The notes below the pieces were generated by a model that saw only the letters and a list, made by a program, of their open reading frames with translations, had not been told where the DNA came from and ran no database searches. Positions 34,986 through 44,180 of a DNA stretch of 64,000 nt are shown in pieces (position 1 is the stretch's first letter; each line of letters starts with the position of its first letter). Origin of the DNA: AC-32 sp038237925 (GTDB taxonomy: Bacteria > Actinomycetota > Thermoleophilia > Gaiellales > Gaiellaceae); NCBI GenBank assembly GCA_038237925.1, contig JBBRYF010000001.1:296516-360515 (forward strand). Reading direction: 5' to 3'. The position numbers and the translations under genes were made by a program.

Positions 34986-36086
34986 TTGAGCGTGCGAGAT
35001 CAAAGCGGGAACTACTTGGCACTGATCAAAGTCGTGGGTGTCGGCGGCGGCGGCTCGAACGCCGTCAACCGGATGGTCGACGCCGGCCTGACGGGCTGTG
35101 AGTTCATCGCGATCAACACCGATGCACAGGCGCTGCTGATGTGCGACGCCGACGTGAAGATGCCGATCGGCTCGGACGTAACTCGCGGTCTCGGCGCAGG
35201 CGCGGACCCCGCTGTCGGTAAAGGCGCAGCCGAAGAGAGCCGCGACGAGCTGAAGGAGGCGCTGAAGGGCGCCGACATGGTCTTCGTCACCGCAGGCGAG
35301 GGCGGTGGCACCGGCACCGGCGCCGCGCCGGTGCTCGCGCGCCTGGCGCAGGAGATCGGCGCGCTCACGGTCGGTGTCGTCACGAAGCCGTTTTCCTTCG
35401 AGGGCCGCCGGCGAGCCGAGGTCGCTTCGCGCGGAGTCGACGAGCTACGCGATGAAGTCGACACCCTGATCGTGATCGAGAACGACCGCTTGCTCCAGGT
35501 TGTCGAGAAGCGAACCTCGATCGTCGACGCGTTCACGATGGCCGACGACATCCTGCGGCAGGGCGTTCAGGGCATCACCGACCTGATCACGATCCCCGGG
35601 CTCGTGAACCTCGACTTCGCCGACGTGCGCACGATCATGAACGAGGCCGGCTCGGCACTGATGGGAATCGGCGCCGCGTCCGGCGAGAACCGCGCGACGG
35701 AGGCGGCCCGTTCCGCGGTGTCGTCGCCGCTACTGGAGTCGTCGATCGAGGGCGCGACAGGAATCCTGCTGAACGTGACCGGCGGCTCCGACATCGGGCT
35801 CTTCGAGGTCAACGAGGCGGCGCAGGTCGTCACCTCGGCAGCCGACCAGAACGCGAACGTGATCTTCGGCGCGGTGATCGACGAGAAGCTGAAGGACGAG
35901 GTGCGGGTGACCGTGATCGCGACCGGCTTCGGCCCCGGTCGGACCCGGCGCCGCCGGCGGACCGAAGAGACGCGGCCGGAAACCGAAGGCCGGGAGGGTT
36001 CGGAGGGTCAGCAGCGCGAGCAGCCCGCGGAGCGGTTCGAGGTCCCGGACGACGTGCTCGAAGTGCCGTCGTTCCTGCGCGACTAG
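34986..36086 (+). CDS. ftsZ: Cell division GTPase FtsZ
   Basis: 366 residues, TTG start with a strong ribosome site. Tubulin-type GTPase motifs: VGVGGGGSNAVNRM, FIAINTDAQAL, GAGADPAVGKGAAEES, the tubulin signature GEGGGTGTGAAPVLA and the T7 loop NLDFADVRTIMNEAG. After a short linker of Arg and Glu/Gln residues, the C-terminal peptide VPDDVLEVPSFLRD is the conserved partner-binding tail. Forms the division ring in the cytoplasm. Last dcw gene; no ftsA, sepF or ylm genes follow in this window. Confidence 0.98.
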   Translation: MSVRDQSGNYLALIKVVGVGGGGSNAVNRMVDAGLTGCEFIAINTDAQALLMCDADVKMPIGSDVTRGLGAGADPAVGKGAAEESRDELKEALKGADMVFVTAGEGGGTGTGAAPVLARLAQEIGALTVGVVTKPFSFEGRRRAEVASRGVDELRDEVDTLIVIENDRLLQVVEKRTSIVDAFTMADDILRQGVQGITDLITIPGLVNLDFADVRTIMNEAGSALMGIGAASGENRATEAARSAVSSPLLESSIEGATGILLNVTGGSDIGLFEVNEAAQVVTSAADQNANVIFGAVIDEKLKDEVRVTVIATGFGPGRTRRRRRTEETRPETEGREGSEGQQREQPAERFEVPDDVLEVPSFLRD

Positions 36087-36188
36087 GACGTTTACCCAAC
36101 GTAGGTTTAGAAGTCGCGCGTCGCGGCCATTATTTGCCTGCCCTCTCGGGTCGACCCGGTAGCGGTTGACCCGCGATGACCCGGTCCG
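36087..36188. other. Intergenic region with repeated GACCCG units
   Basis: Between ftsZ and the terminator is a 12-base palindrome CGGGTCGACCCG (36147-36158) and three [CT]GACCCG units (36152-36158, 36167-36173, 36177-36183). They could be a protein site for the gcv operon, or simply part of the terminator surroundings. No glycine-riboswitch core could be recognised. Confidence 0.35.
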
Positions 36189-36236
36189 GCCGCCCCGGCG
36201 TCGACCCCCAAGTCGAAGCCGGGGCGGCTCCCTTTT
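36189..36236 (+). terminator. Rho-independent terminator after ftsZ
   Basis: GCCGCCCCGGC (36189-36199) pairs perfectly with GCCGGGGCGGC (36218-36228); inside, TCGAC and GTCGA extend the stem around a C/A loop. CCTTTT follows (36231-36236). This closes the dcw operon and separates it from gcvT, 25 bases further on. Confidence 0.88.
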
Positions 36237-36260
36237 CGCCTCCATTAGCATCAGCGTCCG

Positions 36261-37313
36261 ATGCAGACCCTGCTCCGAACGCCGCTATACGAGCGTCACG
36301 TCGCCCTCGGCGCGCGGCTCGTCCCGTTCGCCGGCTGGGAGATGCCGGTCCAGTACGAAGGCGTGATCCCGGAGCACCGTGCCGTGCGCACGGACGCGGG
36401 CGCCTTCGACGTGTCGCACATGGGCGAGTTCACAGTCGAAGGACAGAGCGCGCGGGAGTTCCTCCAGTCCGTGCTCTCGAACGATCTGGATCGCATCGGG
36501 CCGGGCCAGGCGCAGTACACGCTGCTGACGAACGAGCGGGGCGGGATCGTCGACGACCTGATCGTCTACGAGCTCGCGCCCGAGCGGTTCCTGTTGATCG
36601 TGAACGCGTCGAACCGCGAGCCGGACTTCGCGTGGCTCGTCGAGCGTCAGCCCGACGGCGTGGACCTGAATGACGTCTCCGACGACTACGCGCTGATCGC
36701 CGTCCAGGGACCGCGGTCGCTCGACCGGCTCGGCCTTCCCGAGGCGCCGGCGTTCACGTTCGCGGAGGGCCAGATCGACGGTGTCGCGTGCACCGTCAAT
36801 CGCACCGGCTACACCGGCGAGCAGGGAGTCGAGCTGCTCGTCGAAGCCGGTGCTGCCGCCGAGCTCTGGGACCGCGTGCTGGAGCGCGGCACCGTCCCGT
36901 GTGGGCTCGGCGCCCGCGACACGCTGCGGCTCGAGGTCTGCTACCCGCTCCACGGCAACGACATCACGCCCGAGACCGACGCGATCTCGGCAGGCCTCGG
37001 CTGGGTCTGCGCGCTCGACAAGGACTTCATCGGCGCAGAGGAGCTGCGGCGCATCAAGGAGGCCGGCCCCGAGCAGAAGCTCGCGGCGTTCGTGATGGAG
37101 GACGGGGGGATCCCGCGGCAGGGCATGGGGATCGCCGAGGGCGGCGAGGTGACCTCCGGGTCGCACTCGCCAATGCTCGGCGTCGGCATCGGGATGGGCT
37201 ACGTCCCGGCCGAGCGCGCGCAGCCGGGCTCGGAGCTGACGATCGACGTGCGGGGGCGACCACGGAACGCGCGCGTCGTCAAGAAGCCGATCTATGCGCG
37301 GGAGGAGAGCTGA
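36261..37313 (+). CDS. gcvT: Glycine cleavage system T protein (aminomethyltransferase)
   Basis: 350 residues, ATG start. LVPFAGWEMPVQY, AFDVSHMGEFTVEG, GIVDDLIVY, NRTGYTGEQGVELLVE, LGARDTLRLEVCYPLHGNDI and GYVPAERAQPGSELTIDVRGR are standard GcvT blocks. Takes the aminomethyl group from the H-protein lipoyl arm, releasing ammonia and giving 5,10-methylene-tetrahydrofolate. First gene of a five-gene operon; its TGA overlaps the gcvH ATG (TGATG). Confidence 0.97.
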   Translation: MQTLLRTPLYERHVALGARLVPFAGWEMPVQYEGVIPEHRAVRTDAGAFDVSHMGEFTVEGQSAREFLQSVLSNDLDRIGPGQAQYTLLTNERGGIVDDLIVYELAPERFLLIVNASNREPDFAWLVERQPDGVDLNDVSDDYALIAVQGPRSLDRLGLPEAPAFTFAEGQIDGVACTVNRTGYTGEQGVELLVEAGAAAELWDRVLERGTVPCGLGARDTLRLEVCYPLHGNDITPETDAISAGLGWVCALDKDFIGAEELRRIKEAGPEQKLAAFVMEDGGIPRQGMGIAEGGEVTSGSHSPMLGVGIGMGYVPAERAQPGSELTIDVRGRPRNARVVKKPIYAREES

Positions 37314-37711
37314 TGGCCGCTGCGGAGAGCTATCCAGGAGAGCTGCGCTACCACGCGGAGCACGACTGGGCCCGAGTCGAGGACGGAGAGGCGACGTTCG
37401 GCATCACCTGGTTCGCCCAGGACTCGCTCGGCGAGCTCGTCCACTTCGAGCCTCCGGAGGCGGGTGCGACCGTGACGAAGGACCAGTCGTACGCCGAGGT
37501 CGAGTCCGTGAAGGCGGTCTCCGACGTGATCGCGCCGCTCTCGGGCGAGGTGCTCGAGGTCAACCGCGGGGTCGTCGACGCGCCCGAGATAGTCAACGAC
37601 GACCCATACGGCGAAGGTTGGCTCGTCCGCGTACGCCTTTCGGACCCGGGCGAGGTCGACGCGCTCCTCGACGTCGAGGGCTACACGCAGCTCCTGGCCG
37701 AGCAGGGTTGA
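37313..37711 (+). CDS. gcvH: Glycine cleavage system H protein (lipoyl carrier)
   Basis: 132 residues. LRYHAEHDWARVEDGEATFGITWFAQDSLGELVHFEPPEAG followed by the lipoyl-lysine site SYAEVESVKAVSDV and the end-loop PLSGEVLEVNRGV. Carries the aminomethyl intermediate between P, T and L proteins. Translationally coupled to gcvT (TGATG) and to gcvPA (TTGA). A lipoate-protein ligase is not in the window. Confidence 0.97.
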   Translation: MAAAESYPGELRYHAEHDWARVEDGEATFGITWFAQDSLGELVHFEPPEAGATVTKDQSYAEVESVKAVSDVIAPLSGEVLEVNRGVVDAPEIVNDDPYGEGWLVRVRLSDPGEVDALLDVEGYTQLLAEQG

Positions 37712-39039
37712 GCTACCTCGCGCTGACCGACGCCGACCGGGAGGCGATGCTCGAGACGATCGGCGTCTCCTCGGTCGACGAGCTTTTCGCAGACCTGCCC
37801 GGCGGAGTTCGCTTCGATCGCGAGCTCGCCTTGCCGCCGGCCCTCGGCGAGCAGGAGTTGACCTCGTACTTCGAGTCGCTCGCGAACCAGAACACGCATG
37901 TCGGCGCCGAGCTGTCGTTCCTCGGAGCGGGCATGTACGACCACTACGTTCCGGCGATCGTCGACACCGTGCTCCAGCGCGGCGAGTTGCTGACCGCCTA
38001 CACGCCGTACCAGCCTGAGCTGAGCCAGGGCGTGTTGCAGGCGATCTTCGAGTACCAGACCGCGATCTGCGAGCTCACCGGCATGGACGTCTCGAACGCG
38101 TCGGGCTACGACGGCACCACGGTCGCCGCGGATGCCTGCTTCATCGCGAAGCACGCGACCGGCCGCTCGAAGGTCGTCGTCACGGAAGCCACGAACCCGC
38201 AGGTCCGGCAGGTCGTGAAGACCTACGCGCCGGGCTTTGGCCTGGAGGTCGTCGAGGTGCCGCACCGCGACGGCGCGACCGATCCCGACGAGCTCCGCAT
38301 TGCCGCGACGGACGCAGCGTGCGTCATCTTCCAGCACCCGAACTTCTTCGGCGTGCTGGAGCCGGCGCCTGACCTCGCGGCGGCGGCGAACGACGCCGAG
38401 GCGCTTCCGATCGCACACATCGACCCGATGTCGCTCGGAGTCCTCGAGGCCCCTGGGAACTACGGCTGCGCGATCGCCATCGGAGAAGGACAGCTGGCAG
38501 GCAACTACCTCTCCTACGGCGGGCCGCACTACGGGTTCCTCGCGGCGCGCTCCGACTTCATCCGGCGGATGCCGGGACGCATCGTCGGCGAGACCACTGA
38601 CGCCGCGGGAAACCGCGGCTATGTCCTCACCCTCCAGACGCGCGAGCAGCACATTCGGCGCGAGAAGGCGACGTCGAACATCACGACCAACCAGACGCTG
38701 CTCGCGCTGGCCGGCCTCGTCTACCTCTCGTGGCTCGGCCCAGAGGGACTCAGGGAAGTGGGGGAGACCTGCATGGTGCTCGCCGAGGCCGCGAAGGAGC
38801 GGCTCGGACGACCGTTGCTGTTTTCGGAGCGGACAACGTTCAAGGAGTTTGCCATCCGCGTCGGACGGCCCGCTCAGGAGGTCGTCCGCGAGGCACGCGC
38901 CTGCGGCGTCCACCCGGGATACGCCCTCGGCCGCGACTACCCGGGAATGGACGACGTGCTGCTCGTAGCGCTCACCGAGAAGCGGACCCCGGACGAGCTC
39001 GACCGCCTCACCGACGTGCTCGCCGAGGTAGGCGCATGA
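37708..39039 (+). CDS. gcvPA: Glycine dehydrogenase subunit 1 (P protein, alpha half)
   Basis: 443 residues from TTG 37708, overlapping the gcvH stop. Family motifs: FLGAGMYDHYVPAIVDTVL, TAYTPYQPELSQGVLQAIFEYQT, GMDVSNASGYDGTTVAADA, HIDPMSLGVLEAPGNYG and SYGGPHYGFLAARSDFIRRMPGRIVG, and TREQHIRREKATSNITTNQTL. The split P protein (A+B) is the Gram-positive/thermophile arrangement; this half lacks the PLP lysine, which lies in gcvPB. ATGA overlap with gcvPB. Confidence 0.97.
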   Translation: MSYLALTDADREAMLETIGVSSVDELFADLPGGVRFDRELALPPALGEQELTSYFESLANQNTHVGAELSFLGAGMYDHYVPAIVDTVLQRGELLTAYTPYQPELSQGVLQAIFEYQTAICELTGMDVSNASGYDGTTVAADACFIAKHATGRSKVVVTEATNPQVRQVVKTYAPGFGLEVVEVPHRDGATDPDELRIAATDAACVIFQHPNFFGVLEPAPDLAAAANDAEALPIAHIDPMSLGVLEAPGNYGCAIAIGEGQLAGNYLSYGGPHYGFLAARSDFIRRMPGRIVGETTDAAGNRGYVLTLQTREQHIRREKATSNITTNQTLLALAGLVYLSWLGPEGLREVGETCMVLAEAAKERLGRPLLFSERTTFKEFAIRVGRPAQEVVREARACGVHPGYALGRDYPGMDDVLLVALTEKRTPDELDRLTDVLAEVGA

Positions 39040-40535
39040 AGCTCATCTACGAGAAGTCCCAGGCCGGTCGCCGCGCAGGCCGGCCGCCGCAGCTCGACCT
39101 GCCGGTCCCGGAGCTCCCGACCGACCTGCGCCGTGCCGAGCCACCGCGCCTGCCCGAGCTCGCGGAGCCTGACCTCGTGCGCCACTTCACCGAGCTCTCG
39201 ACCCGCAACTTCGGTATCGACACGGGCTTCTACCCGCTCGGCTCCTGCACGATGAAGCACAACCCGCGCGTGAACGAGCGGCTCGCCGCGCTACCGGGCT
39301 TCCGCGACCTGCACCCGCACCAAGAGGAGGACGGTGCGCAGGGGGCGCTGCGCCTGTGTTGGGAGCTCCAACAGGCGTTGGTCGAGATCACCGGGCTCGA
39401 CGCCGTCTCGCTGCAACCCGCCGCCGGCTCACAGGGAGAGCTGACCGGGCTGATGCTGATGCGCGCGTATTTCGCCGAGCGCGGGGAGAGCGAGCAGCGG
39501 CGCAAGGTCGTGATCCCCGACACTGCCCACGGCACGAACCCCGCGAGCGTGACGATGGCCGGGTACGAGCTGACGCCGGTGAAGACCGACGCGCGGGGCA
39601 ACATCGACGTCGAGGACCTGCGCGCAAAGGTCGATGAGCACACCGCGGGGCTGATGCTCACGAACCCGTCTACGCTCGGCCTCTTCGACGAGAACATCGA
39701 GGAGATCGCCGCGATCTTCCACCGTGCGGGCGCGCTCATGTACTACGACGGCGCGAACCTGAACGCCGTCTGCGGCATCTCGCGCCCGGGCGACATGGGC
39801 TTCGACATCGTCCACATCAACCTGCACAAGACCTTCTCGCAGCCTCACGGCGGTGGGGGGCCGGGCGGCGGCCCGATCGCGGTCGGGAAGCGGCTCGAGC
39901 CGTTCCTGCCGGTGCCGGCGATCGTCCGCGACGGCGAGCGCTACCGGCTCGACTACGACCGGCCGCAGTCGATCGGCAAGGTGCGCGGGTTCCTCGGCCC
40001 GTTCGGGGTCTTCGTTCGCTCCTACGCGTTCATTCGCGCGTACGGGCCACGCCTGCGCGAGATGTCTGAGGTCGCGGTGCTGAACTCGAACTACCTGCTC
40101 GCGCGCCTGCGTGAGGCCTACGAGCTGCCGTATGACCGGCTCTGCATGCACGAGTTCGTGCTCTCCGCGCGGCGTCTGAAGCGCGAGCACGAGGTGACCG
40201 CTCTCGACGTCGCGAAGCGCCTGATGGACTACGGCTTCCACCCGCCGACGGTCTACTTCCCGCTCGTCGTTCCCGAGGCGCTGATGATCGAGCCGACCGA
40301 GACCGAGGCGAAGGAGACCCTCGACGACTTCGCGGACGCGATGCTTGCGATCGCCGCCGAGGCCGCAGACGATCCGGAGCTGCTCAAGAGCGCGCCGCAC
40401 GGGCGCGCGGTGGGGCGGCTCGACGAGGTCAAGGCCGTCAAGCGCGTGGTCGTGCGCTACCTCTTCGATGACCACCCTGATCTCAGCGCCGAGCCCGCCG
40501 CGCCTGCTGCGGTCGAGGCTCCGAAGGGCGCCTGA
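39036..40535 (+). CDS. gcvPB: Glycine dehydrogenase subunit 2 (P protein, beta half)
   Basis: 499 residues from ATG 39036. Carries the PLP site INLHKTFSQPHGGGGPG, preceded by GFYPLGSCTMKHNPRVNE, SLQPAAGSQGELTGLMLMRAY, PDTAHGTNPASVTMAGY and MLTNPSTLGLFD. Decarboxylates glycine and loads the aminomethyl group on the H protein, with GcvPA as partner. A short Ala/Pro-rich tail ends the protein. The stop overlaps the start of ltaE (TGATG). Confidence 0.97.
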   Translation: MKLIYEKSQAGRRAGRPPQLDLPVPELPTDLRRAEPPRLPELAEPDLVRHFTELSTRNFGIDTGFYPLGSCTMKHNPRVNERLAALPGFRDLHPHQEEDGAQGALRLCWELQQALVEITGLDAVSLQPAAGSQGELTGLMLMRAYFAERGESEQRRKVVIPDTAHGTNPASVTMAGYELTPVKTDARGNIDVEDLRAKVDEHTAGLMLTNPSTLGLFDENIEEIAAIFHRAGALMYYDGANLNAVCGISRPGDMGFDIVHINLHKTFSQPHGGGGPGGGPIAVGKRLEPFLPVPAIVRDGERYRLDYDRPQSIGKVRGFLGPFGVFVRSYAFIRAYGPRLREMSEVAVLNSNYLLARLREAYELPYDRLCMHEFVLSARRLKREHEVTALDVAKRLMDYGFHPPTVYFPLVVPEALMIEPTETEAKETLDDFADAMLAIAAEAADDPELLKSAPHGRAVGRLDEVKAVKRVVVRYLFDDHPDLSAEPAAPAAVEAPKGA

Positions 40536-41578
40536 TGATCGACCTCCGCTCCGACACGAAGACCAAGCCGTCACCCGAGATGCGGGCCGCGATCGCCGCC
40601 GCCGAGGTGGGCGACGAGCAGCGCCGCGAGGATCCGACAGTGAACGAGCTCGAGCGGCGTACCGCCGAGCTGCTTGGCCAGGACGAGGCGGTCTACGTCC
40701 CGACCGCGACGATGGCGAACGAGATCGCGCTCCGCGTCCTGAGCGAGCCGGGCGACGAGGTGATCGCCGAGGAGAACTCGCACATCTTCGTCTCGGAGCT
40801 GGGAGGGCCGGCGGTCTTCGCCGGGCTGATGGCACGACCGCTCCGTTGCCCGAACGGCCGCTTCACTCCGGAGCAGCTCCGCGAGACGGTGCGCCGCGGG
40901 GACGCGACCCACACGCCCGCAACGAGGATCGTCTCGGTCGAGAACACGCACAACGCGTCCGGCGGTCGCGTGTGGCAGCTCGAGGAGCTCGACGCCGTGG
41001 TCGCCACGTCACGTGAGCTCGGTCTGAACGTGCACCTCGACGGCGCGCGCGTCCTGAATGCCGCGACCGCGCTCGGTATGCCCGCGGCCGAGATCGGGCG
41101 ACGGTTCGACACCGTGACGATCTGTCTCTCGAAGGGCCTCGGCTGCCCGCTCGGCGCGCTCGTCGCCGGCTCGCCCGAGCGGATGGCGAAGGCCCGGCGG
41201 CTGAAGCACCAGTTCGGCGGCGCCATGCGGCAGGCGGGGATCGTCGCGGCCGCCGGTGTCTACGCGCTCGAGCACAACGTCGACCGCCTCGCCGAGGACC
41301 ACAGTCGCGCGCGGCGGCTCGCCGAGGGTCTCTACGACGCGGGAGTCCCGGTCGATCTCGAGCGGGTCGAGACGAACTTCGTGCAGGTGGACGTGGCACC
41401 GCTCGGTCTCGACCCGGAGGAGGCGCTCGAGCGGCTGGCGCAGCAGGGCGTCCGGCTCTCGATGACGGTCCACCCGACCCGATTGCGGGCGGTCACGCAT
41501 CTCGACATCGACGACGAGGACGTCGAGCGCGCGGTCGAGCTGATCCCCCGCGCCCTCGGAGCCCTTGCCCGCGCCTGA
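40535..41578 (+). CDS. ltaE: Low-specificity L-threonine aldolase
   Basis: 347 residues. DLRSDTKTKPSPEMR at the start, the PLP lysine in TICLSKGLGCPLGALVAG, the HNASGGRVW block and HLDGARVLNAA are all typical of threonine aldolases of the beta-eliminating lyase fold. Splits L-threonine (or allo-threonine) into glycine and acetaldehyde, which would feed the glycine cleavage system encoded by the four genes directly upstream and coupled to it. Confidence 0.93.
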   Translation: MIDLRSDTKTKPSPEMRAAIAAAEVGDEQRREDPTVNELERRTAELLGQDEAVYVPTATMANEIALRVLSEPGDEVIAEENSHIFVSELGGPAVFAGLMARPLRCPNGRFTPEQLRETVRRGDATHTPATRIVSVENTHNASGGRVWQLEELDAVVATSRELGLNVHLDGARVLNAATALGMPAAEIGRRFDTVTICLSKGLGCPLGALVAGSPERMAKARRLKHQFGGAMRQAGIVAAAGVYALEHNVDRLAEDHSRARRLAEGLYDAGVPVDLERVETNFVQVDVAPLGLDPEEALERLAQQGVRLSMTVHPTRLRAVTHLDIDDEDVERAVELIPRALGALARA

Positions 41579-42896
41579 GCGCTTCCGGCGCCTCGTGCTC
41601 GAGGCGCAGTCGGCGGGGCGGCTGCCGAGCCTGAGCGCCGCGGTGTTCCGCGGGGGAGAGCTCGTGTGGGACGAAGCCGTCGGCTTCGCCGACTTCGAGC
41701 AGCAGATCGAGGCCTCGGGCGACACGCAATACGCCGTCGCATCGATCACCAAGACGTTCACGGCGGCCTCCGTCCTGCAGCTGCGGGATGAGGGGAAGCT
41801 CGAGCTCGACGATCCCCTCTCGCGCCACCTGCCCGAGGCGGCGCACGGGACGCCGACGCTCCGGCGGATGCTCTCGCACGCGTCGGGCTTGCAGCGCGAG
41901 CCACCCGGCGAAGTCTGGGAGTCGCTCGAGTTCCCGGGCGAGGAGGAGCTGCTGCGGACCCTCGATCAGGCCGAACAGGTCCTGCCGCCTGCGATTGCGT
42001 GGCACTACTCGAACCTCGCGTACGCCCTACTAGGTCACGTCGTCGCGCGCGTGTCCGGCAAGCCGTTCAAGGACTACGTGCGGGAGCGGCTGCTCGCGCC
42101 GGTCGGGCTCGAGCGGACGACCTGGGGGCCGGGGGACGGCGCCGCGGTGCCGTATTTCGTCGAGCCGTACTCCGACTCGGTCCGGCGCGAGCCGGAGCTC
42201 GAAGCCGGCGCGAAGGGCGGGGAGTCCGGCCTCTACAGCACGGTCGGTGACCTAGCCCGCTGGGGCGGATTCCTCTGCGAGCCCGATGAATCGGTGCTCG
42301 CGGCGCGGAGCGTGGCGGAGATGCACGACCTGCAGGTGATGGCGCAGCCGGACTGGACGCTCGGCTGGGGGCTCGGGATCGAGCTCTGGCGGCGCGGCGA
42401 TCGGATCTTCGGCGGGCACACCGGCGGGTTCCCGGGGTTCCTCTCGATCCTGGTCTATTCACGCCGCGATCGGCTGGGAGCCGTGCTGCTGACGAACTCG
42501 GGCCGCTGGTCGAATCTGAGCCCGACCGGGCTCGATCTCGCCGAGGCCGCGCTGGAGGAGCTCGCGCCGGAACGTGAGCCGTGGGCACCCGAGGCCGCGC
42601 CGACCGAGGAGGTCCTGCCGCTGCTCGGCCGCTGGTGGTCTGAGGGCGACGAGACGATCTTCAGCTGGCGCAGCGGGAAGCTCGAGGCGCGCCTCGCGGA
42701 GGCGCCGGTAGAGTGGCCGCCTTCGGTGTTCGAGCCGGAGGGGGAGGATTGCTTCCGGACCGTCTCCGGCCGCGAGCGAGGCGAGGTTTTGCGCGTCGTC
42801 CGCGACGAGCAGGGCGAGGTCACCCGGCTCTACTGGGCGACGTACCCGTTCACCCGCACGCCCGAGATCTTCGGCGCTTCGCGTGACCGTCCCTGA
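41565..42896 (+). CDS. Serine hydrolase, class C beta-lactamase-like
   Basis: 443 residues from TTG 41565, overlapping ltaE by 14 bases. Active-site motifs of the class C/DD-peptidase fold: SxxK in VASITKTFTAAS (~65), YxN in WHYSNLAYALLG (~150), and HTG in FGGHTGGFPGF. No signal peptide or membrane anchor, so likely a cytoplasmic esterase or peptidase and not a true beta-lactamase. The C-terminal ~110 residues form an extra beta domain. The last codons and stop fall inside repeat copy B. Confidence 0.88.
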   Translation: MPAPERFRRLVLEAQSAGRLPSLSAAVFRGGELVWDEAVGFADFEQQIEASGDTQYAVASITKTFTAASVLQLRDEGKLELDDPLSRHLPEAAHGTPTLRRMLSHASGLQREPPGEVWESLEFPGEEELLRTLDQAEQVLPPAIAWHYSNLAYALLGHVVARVSGKPFKDYVRERLLAPVGLERTTWGPGDGAAVPYFVEPYSDSVRREPELEAGAKGGESGLYSTVGDLARWGGFLCEPDESVLAARSVAEMHDLQVMAQPDWTLGWGLGIELWRRGDRIFGGHTGGFPGFLSILVYSRRDRLGAVLLTNSGRWSNLSPTGLDLAEAALEELAPEREPWAPEAAPTEEVLPLLGRWWSEGDETIFSWRSGKLEARLAEAPVEWPPSVFEPEGEDCFRTVSGRERGEVLRVVRDEQGEVTRLYWATYPFTRTPEIFGASRDRP

Positions 42897-42982
42897 GTAC
42901 GGTTCGCCCGGCCTCCTCCCCGAGGCGAGCGTATCCGGGAACGCGGCACGTGTCTGTCACGGACCGTGACGAAGGTGTGACT
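42888..42982 (-). repeat. Dispersed intergenic repeat, copy B
   Basis: On the minus strand: CAGACA (42956-42951), 17 bases, TACGCT (42933-42928), then a G-rich leader and GGGCGAACCGTACT into the last codons of the serine hydrolase gene. Contains the perfect palindrome GTCACGGTCCGTGAC (42956-42970). Nearly identical to copies A and C over ~37 bases at the gene end. Confidence 0.75.
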
Positions 42983-43009
42983 TCTGCCGGCCGCGCCGGC
43001 TGACGCCGC

Positions 43010-44065
43010 TCAGCGGTCGCCGGCCGCGAGGAAGCCGACCGCGACCAGCGCGTAGACGCCGATCAGCAGGACGCCTTCCCAGCGGCGCCCCCGGCCGTCG
43101 GCCAGGACGAGCGCGACGAGCGCGGCCGCTCCTCCCATCGCCCCGAGCTCGACCGGCCGGAAGGCAAGCGGCAGCGGGGGCCGCACCCACCACGAGAGGA
43201 GCGCGACAGCCGGCGTCACGAGCAACGCGACCTGCGCGCTCGAGGACACGGCGATCTCGGTCGCGAGCGGCAGCTTGCCCCGTGAGGCGATCACGATCGC
43301 GCCGCCGTGCTCCGCCGCGTTGCCGACGATTGCGACGATCACCGCCGCGATGAAGAACTCCGACAGGCCGGCCGACTGAGCGAAGGCGTGCAGCGAGTGC
43401 ACGAGTGTCTCGCTGATGAGCGCGGTCACGACGGTAGCGGCCCCGAGCGCCCCGACGGCCACCGGGAGCGACCAGCCACCAGACGCCTGATTGCCGCTCT
43501 CTGCATGGAGGCGCCTGTGCCGCCGCAGCGACACCCGTGTCACCATGAGGTAGAGCAGCAGCAGTACGAGCGCAACCGGGATCGTCGTGACCGCAAGCGT
43601 GTGGCGCTCCGCGTCGCCCGTCCACCCCGGCACCGATGGCACGAGAAAGAGGAGCACCGCGACCAGCACGAGGCCGAGCTGGAGGAGCAGGGAGAAGCGG
43701 TCGAGCGGCCGGCCCCCACCGCCCTCGCCGCCGAAGACGAGCGCCACGCCGAGCACGAGCAGGATGTTCGACACCACGCTTCCCGCGAGTGACCCGCGAA
43801 CCACGGCCGGCAACCCTTCGTTGACTGCGAAGAGCGCGATGATCAGCTCGGGCGCGTTGCCGAAGCTCGCGTTCAGGAAGCCGCCGATCCCGGGGCCGGT
43901 GTGCTCGCCCGCGTGCTCGGTGGCCTCGCCGATCAGCCAGGCGAGCGGCACGAGCGAGATCGCGGCGGCCGCGAACAGCGCCGTGTCGCCGGCGTGGAGC
44001 CCGTAGCGCAGCAACAGCGTGATCGGGGCCAGCAGGAGCGACGCCCACAGGAGCTTGCGGCCCAC
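43010..44065 (-). CDS. Calcium/cation:proton exchanger (CaCA family)
   Basis: 351 residues, about eleven membrane helices. Two inverted alpha-repeats are visible: FLNASFGNAPELIIALFAVNEG (~63-84) and VIVAIVGNAAEHGGAIVIASRG (~245-266), the GNAxE signature of Cax-type Ca2+/H+ antiporters, each with its conserved Glu. Located in the cell membrane; exports Ca2+ or other divalent cations using the proton gradient. Monocistronic on the minus strand, convergent with the serine hydrolase gene. Confidence 0.92.
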   Translation of the reverse strand: MGRKLLWASLLLAPITLLLRYGLHAGDTALFAAAAISLVPLAWLIGEATEHAGEHTGPGIGGFLNASFGNAPELIIALFAVNEGLPAVVRGSLAGSVVSNILLVLGVALVFGGEGGGGRPLDRFSLLLQLGLVLVAVLLFLVPSVPGWTGDAERHTLAVTTIPVALVLLLLYLMVTRVSLRRHRRLHAESGNQASGGWSLPVAVGALGAATVVTALISETLVHSLHAFAQSAGLSEFFIAAVIVAIVGNAAEHGGAIVIASRGKLPLATEIAVSSSAQVALLVTPAVALLSWWVRPPLPLAFRPVELGAMGGAAALVALVLADGRGRRWEGVLLIGVYALVAVGFLAAGDR

Positions 44066-44154
44066 GTCGCTAGCCTAGCCGCGTGCTTGGCTTCCCCGAC
44101 GCGTCGACCGGTCGCTGCAGACGGAGCTCGGGCATAGTCCGCGCTCCTGATGAT

Positions 44155-44172
44155 GGCGTCGCAAGCGACGCC
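44155..44172. repeat. Perfect hairpin palindrome 1
   Basis: GGCGTCGC, AA, GCGACGCC, followed by TAG. Sits eight bases before the GTG of the HAD gene. A near-identical palindrome followed by TAAG is found at 45493-45510. Could be a REP-like unit or an operator. Confidence 0.55.
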
Positions 44173-44180
44173 TAGACCCG

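Noticed and set aside
36087..36260. Glycine riboswitch ahead of gcvT
   Set aside because: No recognisable glycine aptamer core; the strong hairpin with T-run is the ftsZ terminator.
41565..42896. Secreted beta-lactamase for drug resistance
   Set aside because: Has SxxK, YxN and HTG but no signal peptide; more likely a cytoplasmic esterase or peptidase.
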